NCBI GenBank assembly: GCA_903822005.1
Contig: CAIJNL010000042.1
Location: 1 to 48,602 of the forward strand
Origin: an uncultured Nitrospiraceae bacterium
Lineage (GTDB): Bacteria; Nitrospirota; Thermodesulfovibrionia; Thermodesulfovibrionales; Dissulfurispiraceae
Length of the DNA stretch: 48,602 nt
Direction: 5' to 3'
A program made the position numbers and the translations under genes. Of this stretch, positions 7,844 to 15,995 are shown in pieces. The notes beneath the pieces were generated by a model. The model worked only from the letters and a program-made list of their open reading frames with translations, was not told where the DNA came from and made no database searches. Positions within the stretch are counted from its first letter, which is position 1; each line of letters starts with the position of its first letter.

Positions 7844-8703
7844 GAAGGACGTTGATGTTTGTTCCGGGCAACAGCCCCGCCATGCTCCAGAATGCGGGCG
7901 TGCTTGGCGCTGATTCGATTGTCTTCGACCTGGAAGACGCGGTTGCACCAAGGGAGAAAGATGCCGCCCGCTTCCTCGTGGGCGGAGCGCTCAGGACTGT
8001 TGATTACGGCAGCTGCGAAAAGATAGTGCGTATCAACCCGATCGACGTTTCGGCCGAGAAGGACATCGCGGCAATAGTGCCCTGCAGGCCCGACGCCCTG
8101 CTCGTGCCGAAGGTTAACTGCGCCGAGGACATTCATCAGGTGGTGAAGTGGATCGAGGCGAGCGAGGCACCGGGCCAGAAAGAGGTGAAGATCGTCGCCC
8201 TTATCGAGACGCCGCTCGGAATCTCCAACTGCTATTCAATCGCAAAGGCCCACCCGCGCATCGTTGCCATGGCCTTAGGTGCGGAAGATTATACTGCGTA
8301 TCTCGGCACGCAGCGCAGCGACGGGCCCGAAATCTATATGGCGCGCACGATGATCGTGAATGCGGCGGCAGCTGCCGGTATCCAGTCTGTGGATACGCCA
8401 TTCACTGATGTGCTGGATGACGAAGGTCTTGTTAAGGACATAGCATTCGCGAAGAAGCTTGGGTTCAAGGGGAAGATTGTTATCAATCCGCGACATGTAG
8501 ACGCTGTTCATCAGGGCTTCAGTCCGAGTGCTGCAGAGATCGAGTGGGCCCACAGGGTTGTGGCCGTCATCAAGCTGGCCGAAGACCAGGGGACCGGCGC
8601 CATTTCGCTTGACGGCAAGATGATCGACAAGCCGATCGTGGAGCGCGCCGAGAGGCTGCTGCAGCTCGCAAAGGTGCTCGGCCTGGAAGGGGGGCAGTCA
8701 TGA
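7834..8703 (+). CDS. citE: Citrate lyase beta subunit (citryl-ACP lyase)
   Basis: 289 residues of the HpcH/HpaI-CitE TIM-barrel family. CitE splits citryl-ACP to oxaloacetate and acetyl-ACP. Visible signatures: RRTLMFVPGNSPAML at the N-terminus, DSIVFDLEDAVAPREKD (acidic metal site), VRINPID, LLVPKV, ALIETPLGI and ALGAEDYTAYLGTQR. Length matches the family. It overlaps citD (10 nt) and citF (4 nt). Confidence 0.95.
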   Translation: MELRRTLMFVPGNSPAMLQNAGVLGADSIVFDLEDAVAPREKDAARFLVGGALRTVDYGSCEKIVRINPIDVSAEKDIAAIVPCRPDALLVPKVNCAEDIHQVVKWIEASEAPGQKEVKIVALIETPLGISNCYSIAKAHPRIVAMALGAEDYTAYLGTQRSDGPEIYMARTMIVNAAAAAGIQSVDTPFTDVLDDEGLVKDIAFAKKLGFKGKIVINPRHVDAVHQGFSPSAAEIEWAHRVVAVIKLAEDQGTGAISLDGKMIDKPIVERAERLLQLAKVLGLEGGQS

Positions 8704-10244
8704 TCACAAATGCAATTGGCCGGGCCGTACCGGAACAGATAGAGGGCTACGGCAGGGTAAAGCCCTTTGCAGGGGCATTCAATACCCCTCCGGACATGAA
8801 GCGGGCTGCGCCCGCAGTCAAGATGCGCCGGCCGGGTGAAAGTAAACTGCACGGCAGCCTGGAGGAGGTATTCCGGGCCATTCCTGTGAAGGACGGGATG
8901 ACGGTCTCCTTCCATCACCATTTCCGCAACGGCGACTATGTGCTGAATATGGTGCTCGACACAGCTGCAAGGCTCGGGATCAAAGACCTTACCGTGGCGA
9001 TGACCGCGCTCTTCCCGGTGCACAAGCCGCTTTTGGACCATATAAAAAACGGGGTCGTTACCGATATCACGACCAACTATATGAGCGGTCCGGTAGCGGA
9101 CGCGGTTACACGCGGCATTCTGAAAAGGCCTGTAATCATGCGCACCCATGGCGGCCGCCACAGGGCGATCGAGTGCGGCGAACTGAAGATAGATGTAGCC
9201 TTTATTGCCGCGCCTGCCTGTGATGATTACGGCAACCTGAACGGTGTAATGGGGCCGGCTGCCTGCGGGTCGCTGAGCTATGCCATGGCTGATGCCGAGT
9301 ACGCGGACCATGTAGTTGTGCTGACGGACTTTTTATGCGATTATCCCCTTTCGCCTGTTTCAATATCACAGACGAGGGTTGATTATGTGGTAAAGGTAGA
9401 TGCTATCGGAGATCCGAAAGGGATTGTTTCGGGCACCATCAGGTCGATCAAGGACCCTGTTCAGCTCAGGATTGCCCAGATGGCGGCGAATGTCATCAAG
9501 GCCTCCGGATTGATCAGGGAAGGTCTTTCCTTCCAGACAGGGGCGGGCGGCGCTACATTGGCGACCGCGCAGTACCTGAGCAAAATGATTGAAGAGGCGG
9601 GTGTGACCGCGAGTTTTTCTGTGGGCGGCACGACCAGTTTTATAGTGAACATGTTAAACAGGGGCCTGCTGCGCAAGATCCTGGACGTTCAGGATTTCGA
9701 GAGGGAACCGATTGAGTCCATAGGCAGCAATCCGAACCATCTGGAGGTAAGTGTCGACGAGTATGCAAATCCTTTTAACTCGGGCTGTATTGTCAACAGG
9801 CTCGACACCGTAATCCTCGGCGCTACGGAAATAGACATGGATTTCAATGTCAATGTTACCACCGGCTCCAGCGGCCTGATCATGGGCGGCTCGGGCGGCC
9901 ATAGCGATTCCGCGGCAGGGGCGAAACTTACGATCATCGTGGCCAATTTATTGCGCGGCCGGCTTTCAACAGTAGTGGACAAAACTCTGACGGTGACTAC
10001 GCCCGGAGAATCTGTGGACGTGCTTGTCACAGAGAGGGGCATAGCGGTAAACCCGCTGCGCAAAGACCTGCTCGAAAAGATGAAGGCCGCGGGGCTGCCT
10101 GTGAAAGAGATTGGAGAGCTCAAGGCAGAGGCAGAAAAGCTCGCTGGGGTCCCTGGCAAGATCAAGACCGGCGACCGCGCGGTTGCTGCCATTGAGTACC
10201 GTGACGGTACCATAATAGATGTAGTGAGACAGGTGCTAGATTAG
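8700..10244 (+). CDS. citF: Citrate lyase alpha subunit (citrate:acetyl-ACP transferase)
   Basis: 514 residues, typical of CitF, a CoA-transferase-like enzyme that swaps acetyl for citrate on the acyl carrier protein. Visible segments: TVSFHHHFRNGDYVLNMVLD, RTHGGRHRAIECGELKIDVA, FIAAPACDDYGNLNG, FQTGAGGATLATAQYLS and GSSGLIMGGSGGHSDSAAGA. With CitD and CitE it forms the three-subunit lyase giving acetate and oxaloacetate from citrate. ATG overlaps the citE stop by 4 nt. Nothing is truncated. Confidence 0.95.
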   Translation: MITNAIGRAVPEQIEGYGRVKPFAGAFNTPPDMKRAAPAVKMRRPGESKLHGSLEEVFRAIPVKDGMTVSFHHHFRNGDYVLNMVLDTAARLGIKDLTVAMTALFPVHKPLLDHIKNGVVTDITTNYMSGPVADAVTRGILKRPVIMRTHGGRHRAIECGELKIDVAFIAAPACDDYGNLNGVMGPAACGSLSYAMADAEYADHVVVLTDFLCDYPLSPVSISQTRVDYVVKVDAIGDPKGIVSGTIRSIKDPVQLRIAQMAANVIKASGLIREGLSFQTGAGGATLATAQYLSKMIEEAGVTASFSVGGTTSFIVNMLNRGLLRKILDVQDFEREPIESIGSNPNHLEVSVDEYANPFNSGCIVNRLDTVILGATEIDMDFNVNVTTGSSGLIMGGSGGHSDSAAGAKLTIIVANLLRGRLSTVVDKTLTVTTPGESVDVLVTERGIAVNPLRKDLLEKMKAAGLPVKEIGELKAEAEKLAGVPGKIKTGDRAVAAIEYRDGTIIDVVRQVLD

Positions 10245-10246
10245 CC

Positions 10247-11290
10247 ATGTGGGATGGTGTAATCATAAGGCAGGTCAACCTTGACAGGGAGAGCGAAGTG
10301 GCGGCCGTGCGTGCTTTTCTCGACCGCTTCTCTCTCAGGTTCGACACCTCTGTTGATTACACCATCGCGCTTTTCAAGGATGAGACCATGGTGGCTACCG
10401 GTTCGCTCTCAGGTGAGGTGCTGCGCAATTTCGCGGTAGACGAAACACTCCAGGGAGAAGGCCTCACAGCCACCATCATTTCCGAACTTATGCGCGAGGC
10501 TGGCGCCCGCGGGGTATATCACTACTTTATCTTTACACGCCCGGACAAGGCATTCCTTTTCGCTTCGCTGGGTTTTAATGAGATTGCGCGGGCAGAACCC
10601 CATGCCGCTGTTCTGGAATCCGGCATAGGATCGGTCAACCAGTACTGCGAGGACCTGATCAGGCAGACAGATTTTCTGCCGCGCCAGAACCGCGCCGCGA
10701 TTGTGGTGAACTGCAACCCGTTCACGCTCGGCCATCTTTCGCTCATAAAGCGTGCGGCGGCACAGCATAACGTTATAGTATTTGTTGTTAGTGAAGACAG
10801 ATCGCTGTTTCCTTTTGCGGACCGCCTTCGCCTTATACGGGAAGGCGTGTTCGGCCTTTCCAACGTGGCAGTCGTACCCGGAGGCAAATACATAATCTCG
10901 GCCGCCACTTTCCCCAGTTACTTCACAAGGGAGAGTGAGACTGTTGTGGCCCAGACCAGGCTGGACATCACGCTCTTTGCGACCCGCATTGCGCCTGCGC
11001 TCGGGATAAGGGCGCGATTCGTGGGCGAAGAACCCTATTGCGAGATCACCTCTGCCTATAACCAGGCCATGTCCGATATCCTGCCGTTAAATGGAATAGA
11101 GTTCAATGTAATACAGCGGGCCGATGTGGATGGAGACATTATCAGCGCTTCGAAAGTCAGAGAGGCCATTCGCAGCGCTGACTGGAAGACAGTAGAGCTC
11201 ATGGTGCCTGCGACAACCCTCGCGTATCTTACATCTGATCAGGCCAAGCCTGTAATCGAACGCATCGGGCAGACCGAGTCGCGGCATTAG
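10247..11290 (+). CDS. citC: [Citrate (pro-3S)-lyase] ligase
   Basis: 347 residues. The N-terminal half (about 1-125) is an acetyltransferase-like (GNAT) region with FAVDETLQGEGLTATIISEL. The C-terminal half is a nucleotidyltransferase-type domain whose NPFTLGH motif (157-163) is the ATP-binding site. CitC acetylates the CitD prosthetic group with ATP and acetate, switching the lyase on. It starts 2 bp after citF. The order citD-E-F-C differs from the classical enterobacterial order in which citC comes first. Confidence 0.93.
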   Translation: MWDGVIIRQVNLDRESEVAAVRAFLDRFSLRFDTSVDYTIALFKDETMVATGSLSGEVLRNFAVDETLQGEGLTATIISELMREAGARGVYHYFIFTRPDKAFLFASLGFNEIARAEPHAAVLESGIGSVNQYCEDLIRQTDFLPRQNRAAIVVNCNPFTLGHLSLIKRAAAQHNVIVFVVSEDRSLFPFADRLRLIREGVFGLSNVAVVPGGKYIISAATFPSYFTRESETVVAQTRLDITLFATRIAPALGIRARFVGEEPYCEITSAYNQAMSDILPLNGIEFNVIQRADVDGDIISASKVREAIRSADWKTVELMVPATTLAYLTSDQAKPVIERIGQTESRH

Positions 11291-11342
11291 GTAAATACCG
11301 TCACAATTTCGCCTCTCATTCAGCGCTGTGTTAAAATAAACA

Positions 11343-11504
11343 ATGCCGCAAAAGGATAAAATTACATGTCCGAGGAACGGCTCAACGCGCTATGTGGCCG
11401 CTTGCGAGCATAACTGCCCGAGGCATAAAAAATGTAGAACACTACAGGCGCATAGACAACCGCTTCTTTTCGACATGGCCCCGGCTGCACCATCGCGGAA
11501 GTAA
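11343..11504 (+). CDS. Small cysteine-rich (zinc-ribbon-like) protein, 53 residues
   Basis: Reading frame from ATG 11343 to TAA 11502-11504. The protein has the pattern C-x11-C-x3-C-x5-C (ITCPRNG, YVAACEHNCPRHKKC), which looks like a compact metal-binding knuckle found in small proteins of related anaerobes. There is no ribosome site, but TAAAAT at 11332-11337 places a possible transcription start on the ATG itself, so a leaderless message is conceivable. The frame is open by design or chance; the cysteine spacing is the main support. Confidence 0.4.
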   Translation: MPQKDKITCPRNGSTRYVAACEHNCPRHKKCRTLQAHRQPLLFDMAPAAPSRK

Positions 11505-11538
11505 GTGACGTCTTACATTAACGAAAGAGGAAAAAACG

Positions 11539-12096
11539 TTGGCTAAGACAGCAATTGTGGACATAGACAACACCTTGTGGCAGTTTTGTGATGCCTTTCA
11601 TGTTGTACTGCTTAAAATCAATAATACATTTCCACCGCCCGGCACCTGGAAAACCTGGGATATCTTTGACGGATATTGCTCAACAGATGATTTTCATGAC
11701 GCCATCAACTGGGTCCACGCACACCAGGACCGTGACGACTTTGTTCCCTATCCCGAGGCGAGAAATTTCCTTGCTTCCCTGAAAGCCAATGGATACCACG
11801 TAACCATAGCAAGCCACAGGTTGCCTGAATACAGGGAGCCAACAGAGAGATGGCTTGACAGGCACGGGCTTGTATATGACGAGCTTCATCTTTCGCACCA
11901 TAAGACCGATCTTTTCAACGCTTCCACCAGCGTTGTGATCGATGATGCCCCGCAGGTCCTCGAAAAGGCTGTTGAGGCCGGGGCCATTGCCACAGGACTG
12001 TTATTTCCCTGGAACATGGAATACCGGGATGACGGCTTTAAACTTTATCCAAATCTCAACGAAATCCTGAAGAATATTCTAAATTCAAAAAAGTGA
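11539..12096 (+). CDS. HAD-superfamily hydrolase (5'-nucleotidase-like)
   Basis: 185 residues. HAD motif I is DIDNT with Asp8 and Asp10 as nucleophile and acid/base; ASH near residue 94 is motif II, the HHK lysine near 121 is motif III, and VIDDAP near 134-139 is motif IV. The helical cap lies between motifs I and II. A phosphatase on a nucleotide or other small phosphate ester is likely, substrate unknown. Start is TTG 11539 after AAAGAGGAAA; no ATG lies nearby in frame. It follows citC by about 250 bp and need not belong to the citrate operon. Confidence 0.75.
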   Translation: MAKTAIVDIDNTLWQFCDAFHVVLLKINNTFPPPGTWKTWDIFDGYCSTDDFHDAINWVHAHQDRDDFVPYPEARNFLASLKANGYHVTIASHRLPEYREPTERWLDRHGLVYDELHLSHHKTDLFNASTSVVIDDAPQVLEKAVEAGAIATGLLFPWNMEYRDDGFKLYPNLNEILKNILNSKK

Positions 12097-12293
12097 TATA
12101 ACCGAAAAGGCCGTGAATAGGGTCAATCCATTTGTTTTGACAGTTTAATCACGAACCTTTTTCGGATCTCGAGATCAAAGTGTTGATAATCACCCCCCAA
12201 ATGGCCCCCATTCGTCTACGAAAATTGATCCCTTTGACCGTTGTGACTTTCCCGAAATCAATACTACTTGGTTTGTTTAGTTTTTGCGCATGC

Positions 12294-12310
12294 CTACTGA
12301 AAATCTTGAT
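12294..12310 (+). repeat. Direct repeat, left copy, flanking the toxin-antitoxin module
   Basis: CTACTGAAAATCTTGAT is found here and again at 12938-12954, 644 bp apart, with weaker similarity continuing for about 25 bp beyond. The pair brackets the RelBE-like genes. Confidence 0.6.
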
Positions 12311-12378
12311 CTTCAGCACTGTCGGTCATATAATTATTTCCGGAAATAATTGTCATAATTTGTTTGTGCGACCTGTGC

Positions 12379-12407
12379 TTGACGTTATGACGTTATAACG
12401 CTATAAT
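12379..12407 (+). promoter_or_regulatory. Sigma-70 promoter and overlapping operator of the RelBE-like operon
   Basis: TTGACG (12379-12384) and TATAAT (12402-12407) are 17 bp apart, a near-consensus promoter. Between them is CGTTATAACG (12391-12400), a perfect 10-bp palindrome, preceded by a half repeat ACGTTATG. An antitoxin or antitoxin-toxin complex bound there would block RNA polymerase, the usual autoregulation of type II modules. Confidence 0.75.
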
Positions 12408-12433
12408 ATTCATGTGAACTCAGGAGGTGCGCT

Positions 12434-12667
12434 ATGTCAGTACAGACAAAACGGGCTACGGTATACCTAGACCTGGAGCTGCATAAAGCGCTGCGTCTCA
12501 AGGCTGTTGAGACATCAGCGTCTGTATCGGAACTTATCAATATTGCGGTAAGAGAGTCTATTGCTGAGGATGCAGATGATTTAGCGGCATTTACGGCAAG
12601 GAGCAAAGATCCTTTGATAGGGTATGATGAGATGGTCAAAAAACTCAAACAAGATGGCCGAATATAA
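12434..12667 (+). CDS. Type II antitoxin, ribbon-helix-helix family
   Basis: 77 residues. The N-terminal RATVYLDLELHKALRLKAVETSASVSELIN segment (about 8-36) is a ribbon-helix-helix DNA-binding fold; the acidic tail (EDADDLAAF onward) would cover the toxin. AGGAGGTG lies upstream of ATG 12434. The toxin gene overlaps its 3' end by 14 nt. The palindromic operator upstream supports autorepression. Confidence 0.8.
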   Translation: MSVQTKRATVYLDLELHKALRLKAVETSASVSELINIAVRESIAEDADDLAAFTARSKDPLIGYDEMVKKLKQDGRI

Positions 12668-12911
12668 AATCTATTTTAGGCAATCTGTTGAGAAAGATTT
12701 CACGGCAATTCCACGGAGCGACCTCAGGAAAATTTTGCAGCGAATCAAATCTCTTGAAGGCGATCCCCGTCCTCAAGGTTGCGAAAAGTTAACTGGTCAG
12801 GAAAGATATCGTATTCGTCAGGGACGTTACCGGATTCTATATTCAATTCATGACAGGGATCTGGTAGTCTGGGTAGTTAAGGTCGGCCATCGTAAGGACA
12901 TTTATCGCTGA
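12654..12911 (+). CDS. RelE/ParE-family toxin
   Basis: 85 residues from ATG 12654: MAEYKIYFRQSVEKDF start, KLTGQERYRIRQGRYRILYSI core and VVKVGHRKDIYR end, all typical of RelE-type ribosome-dependent mRNA interferases. The basic residues of the Y-R-I-R-x-G-x-Y-R-I segment are the usual catalytic/RNA-binding ones, and the terminal H-R-x-x-x-Y-R motif is intact, so it is probably active. ATG 12624, further upstream, reads through the antitoxin in another frame with no ribosome site, so 12654 was preferred. Confidence 0.85.
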   Translation: MAEYKIYFRQSVEKDFTAIPRSDLRKILQRIKSLEGDPRPQGCEKLTGQERYRIRQGRYRILYSIHDRDLVVWVVKVGHRKDIYR

Positions 12912-12937
12912 AGTGACTCTGTAAGGATGCATTGTAA

Positions 12938-12954
12938 CTACTGAAAATCTTGAT
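12938..12954 (+). repeat. Direct repeat, right copy, flanking the toxin-antitoxin module
   Basis: Second copy of CTACTGAAAATCTTGAT, 26 bp after the toxin stop. See the left copy at 12294-12310. Confidence 0.6.
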
Positions 12955-13359
12955 ATTTGCCACTGCCAGACATTTGTTTATTGCCAAAAAGAACATTGAT
13001 AGATTTATTCTTCATTGGAAGGGATGCTATTCTGTGATGTAATGAAAACAATAGGCTAACAAGAGTTGGCCTGCACAATGATGTCCGATCCCTTAACGGC
13101 TTGTTGTTCAGGATGTAGGGTATCCAAGAGACCTAGCCGCAGTTATTGTCTTCAAAGGATTAGACCGGGAATAATAGGGGACAGCGCCCTGTTTAAGAGA
13201 ATTACTGTGCCGCTCATCTTGACCGCTAACAACGAATAATAGTTGGTAATCCGAGAAATTACCGCTGCGAATTTCCAATGGATACTTTGATAGTTTAGCG
13301 CTAGCTGTCGTTTATTGTGTTCTGTGAGAAACGATCAGATTGCGAGAAAATCCGACATC

Positions 13360-13426
13360 GCTCATTTCTTGATCTAATTAGCAGAGGAAAAAGAGACCTG
13401 ATAATGCGAGAAGTCAAGAAATGAGC
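13360..13426. repeat. 13-bp perfect inverted repeat with a 41-bp loop
   Basis: GCTCATTTCTTGA (13360-13372) and TCAAGAAATGAGC (13414-13426). TGCGAGAA also occurs twice, just before the left arm (13341) and inside the loop (13405), giving a mixed direct/inverted pattern typical of small non-autonomous elements. Confidence 0.5.
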
Positions 13427-13594
13427 TTGCGAGTTCTGTAAAGATACCGTTGCAGAAATCAAAGCCTCAAGGCATATTTGAGCCCTGATGGAGCCGAGCG
13501 CTAGCGAGGAAAGTACCTATCCGATCCGGCGAGTTGCAGGGTGTTCCTGCTCATTACCGAAAGAATATGCAAGATCAATATTCTTCCTGTCGGC

Positions 13595-13837
13595 TTACTT
13601 TGTGCTCAAGCTCTTTTCCTTGATACAACAAATTATGTTGTCTGACTTTACTGCATCTTTACCGCAAGTTAAATTAAGCACTATTCCTTCTTTAGTCCTA
13701 ACGGACTCAATCCGGCTTTCATCAGAATTACAAACTTGACGGCAAGATGCTCTCTCTAAAGCGGTGCATTTCATATAACCATCTTCAGCGAATACCAATG
13801 TCGGAATTAATAGAGCGATCAAAATCAAATAACGCAT
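13595..13837 (-). CDS. Small secreted cysteine-rich protein
   Basis: 80 residues with a textbook signal peptide (MRYLILIALLIPTLVFA, then EDG). The mature part of about 63 residues has six cysteines (KCTALERASCRQVC, LTCGKD, IICCIKEK), suggesting two or three disulfides in the periplasm or outside the cell. AACAGGAGGAAA lies just upstream of the ATG. I do not recognise the family. It is an isolated minus-strand gene in a repeat-rich, AT-rich patch, so it may be horizontally acquired. Confidence 0.65.
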   Translation of the reverse strand: MRYLILIALLIPTLVFAEDGYMKCTALERASCRQVCNSDESRIESVRTKEGIVLNLTCGKDAVKSDNIICCIKEKSLSTK

Positions 13838-14108
13838 TCTTTTTTCCTCCTGTTATAGACTTTGCCGTTTTTTTAAACTGAGAATAACAAGCCCCTGACA
13901 TCCTATCTTTCTCAGTCCACAAGATAATTTTAACTATTTTAAATTATTTTTCAAGTCCGCCTTTCCGCCGTCGCGCCACGGCAGAACTTCTCCGCAGGAA
14001 AAAATAGGGGACTGCTGTTAAGTTTGCCTATTACTTGTTGAAATTGTTCTTGCCGGCATGTCATTATGTTTCCTGAATGATGCATTTTTTGTTGCGGAGG
14101 TGATGCGC

Positions 14109-15974
14109 ATGAACCGGTACCCCATACTTTTCGTTGTTCCCGCCGACCCGATGATGGATACCGTAAAGAATATCCTGAAAGAAGAAAATATAGATATCTC
14201 TGTTGCGCAGAGCGTCCTGCATGGCGATGTGGATATCGTAAGGGAATATATCGAAAAGGGGGTGGAGGTTGTCATCTCGCGTGCCGGTACCCTTCGCGCC
14301 CTTGAGGCGGCAAACATCAGCATTGCCATGGTAGAGCTGACCATTACCGGGTTTGACCTTATCGATGCCATCGAAAAAGCGAGGATACATGGAAGCCGGA
14401 TCGCTGTAGTCGCTTTCCAGTCTATGGTGCTGGGCATAGACTATGTCGCAAAGAGCCTCGGTGTTGACATCGGATATTTTTTCATAAAAGGGCGTGAAGA
14501 GATCCCGTCGGCAGTCGCGTCGGCCGCAGCACAGGGTTACGAGGTAGTGCTGGGCGGACCGGCGACTGCCGCGGCTGCGCGGGCGCACAATCTGCCGAGC
14601 GTGCTGATCGGCAGCAGCAAGGCATCGATACTGCAGGCGGTATTTGAGGCGGTAAGGGTGGCGCGTGCCATCGAAAACGAAAAATACAAGCGTGAGCTCT
14701 TTTCGGCCGTTGTTGATTATGCCAACGACGGGATCATCACTGTTGACACGGCCGGGATTATCTCGACTATCAATCCCCGGGCCGCACAGATAACCGGTTT
14801 CAGGAAGGCCATTGGCAACGATATCGATACTGTCTGGCCCGACCTCAAACTGACCAATGTGATAAAGAACAGGGAACAGCACCTTGGCCAGATAATGGCG
14901 ATAAATGGAAGACAGGTTTTCTGCAACAAGGTGCCGATAATCGTGAATAACAGGCCGGTGGGTGCTGTAGCCAATTTCCAGGAGATCACGAGGATACAGC
15001 AGTTAGAGGCCGCCATCCGCCGCAAGATTTATTCCAAGGGCCATGTGGCGAGGTTCTCGTTCAGCGATATATGGGGCACGAGCGCCGCAATCCAGAAGGT
15101 GATCAGGATCGCGAAGGATTATGCCGCGACCGAATCCAACATACTTGTAACGGGCGCGACCGGGACCGGCAAGGAGGTCTTCACCCAGTCCATGCATAAC
15201 TTCAGCCGCAGGAAAAATGGCCCTTTTGTCGCGGTAAACTGCGCCGCGCTTCCAGGACAGATACTCGAAAGTGAATTGTTCGGATATGTCAAAGGCGCAT
15301 TCACGGGAGCGAGCGAACAGGGCAAGCCGGGGCTTTTTGAACTGGCCCATGGCGGTACGATTTTCCTGGATGAGATCACCGAGCTGGATTACGCAAACCA
15401 GGGACGGCTGCTGCGCGTGCTGCAGGAGAAGGTCGTTGTAAGGCTTGGCAGCGACACGGTCACCCCCGTTGATGTGAGGATCATTGCCGCTACCAACAGG
15501 GACCTTGGACAGGCGGTCGAGGAAAAAAAATTCCGCGACGATCTCTTCTATAGACTTAATGTGCTGAAGCTGCACGTACCCACTCTGCGGGAACGCAAGG
15601 CCGACATCAGGGACTACGCGAACAAATTCCTTGCGCGGCACACTCCGCCGGGCGGTCGACCAATGTCCTTTCGTCCCGGGGCCCTCAGGCTGCTCGAAAA
15701 GTTCGACTGGCCGGGCAACATCCGGCAGCTCCAGAATACGATCGAGAGAGTCGCCGTATTGTGCAAGGAGCCCGTGATAAGCGAATCGATCATAGCGCAA
15801 TGCCTCGATATCCCTGACAGGAAGGCAGAACGGCATAATATACTGTCCAGGGAAATTGATGAGATACGGCAGGCGCTTGCAACGGCAAAGGGCAGGCAGA
15901 GCGGGGCCGCAAAGTTGCTCGGCATCAACCGCTCAACATTGTGGAGAAAGATGCAGAGGCTGGGCATGCCCTAG
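14109..15974 (+). CDS. Sigma-54-dependent activator with PrpR-type sensor domain
   Basis: 621 residues from ATG 14109, chosen because GGAGGTGAT (14095-14104) is a perfect ribosome site; an earlier ATG at 14058 lacks one. Domains: PrpR N-terminal sensor (about 5-190), PAS (195-300), AAA+ ATPase (320-545) with Walker A GATGTGKE (349-356), the sigma-54 contact motif GAFTGA (396-401) and Walker B FLDE (419-422), and a Fis-type helix-turn-helix (580-621). PrpR-type sensors bind small acids such as 2-methylcitrate. Placed between citDEFC and citXG, it probably senses citrate or a relative and drives the -24/-12 promoter at 6125. Confidence 0.9.
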   Translation: MNRYPILFVVPADPMMDTVKNILKEENIDISVAQSVLHGDVDIVREYIEKGVEVVISRAGTLRALEAANISIAMVELTITGFDLIDAIEKARIHGSRIAVVAFQSMVLGIDYVAKSLGVDIGYFFIKGREEIPSAVASAAAQGYEVVLGGPATAAAARAHNLPSVLIGSSKASILQAVFEAVRVARAIENEKYKRELFSAVVDYANDGIITVDTAGIISTINPRAAQITGFRKAIGNDIDTVWPDLKLTNVIKNREQHLGQIMAINGRQVFCNKVPIIVNNRPVGAVANFQEITRIQQLEAAIRRKIYSKGHVARFSFSDIWGTSAAIQKVIRIAKDYAATESNILVTGATGTGKEVFTQSMHNFSRRKNGPFVAVNCAALPGQILESELFGYVKGAFTGASEQGKPGLFELAHGGTIFLDEITELDYANQGRLLRVLQEKVVVRLGSDTVTPVDVRIIAATNRDLGQAVEEKKFRDDLFYRLNVLKLHVPTLRERKADIRDYANKFLARHTPPGGRPMSFRPGALRLLEKFDWPGNIRQLQNTIERVAVLCKEPVISESIIAQCLDIPDRKAERHNILSREIDEIRQALATAKGRQSGAAKLLGINRSTLWRKMQRLGMP

Positions 15975-15995
15975 CTGGCAGCCATGCCTATTTTT
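15963..15995 (+). terminator. Possible Rho-independent terminator after the activator
   Basis: GGCATG (15963-15968) pairs with CATGCC (15983-15988), followed by TATTTTT. The stem is short and overlaps the ends of two convergent genes, so this is tentative. Confidence 0.35.

Larger units (their letters stand above)
12097..12433. other. Non-coding AT-rich stretch upstream of the RelBE-like module
   Basis: 337 bp without a convincing gene. It contains the left copy of a 17-bp direct repeat (12294-12310), a local palindrome around TTTCCGGAAA (12337-12346), and the promoter/operator of the toxin-antitoxin pair at its right end. Confidence 0.5.
12912..13594. other. 683-bp non-coding stretch with repeat debris
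   Basis: No gene is supported here. It holds the right copy of the 17-bp direct repeat (12938-12954), a REP-like AATAGGGGACAG motif at 13172-13184, and a 13-bp inverted repeat (13360-13372 with 13414-13426). A minor ORF at 13488-13739 on the plus strand is the shadow of the small secreted protein on the other strand. Confidence 0.55.
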
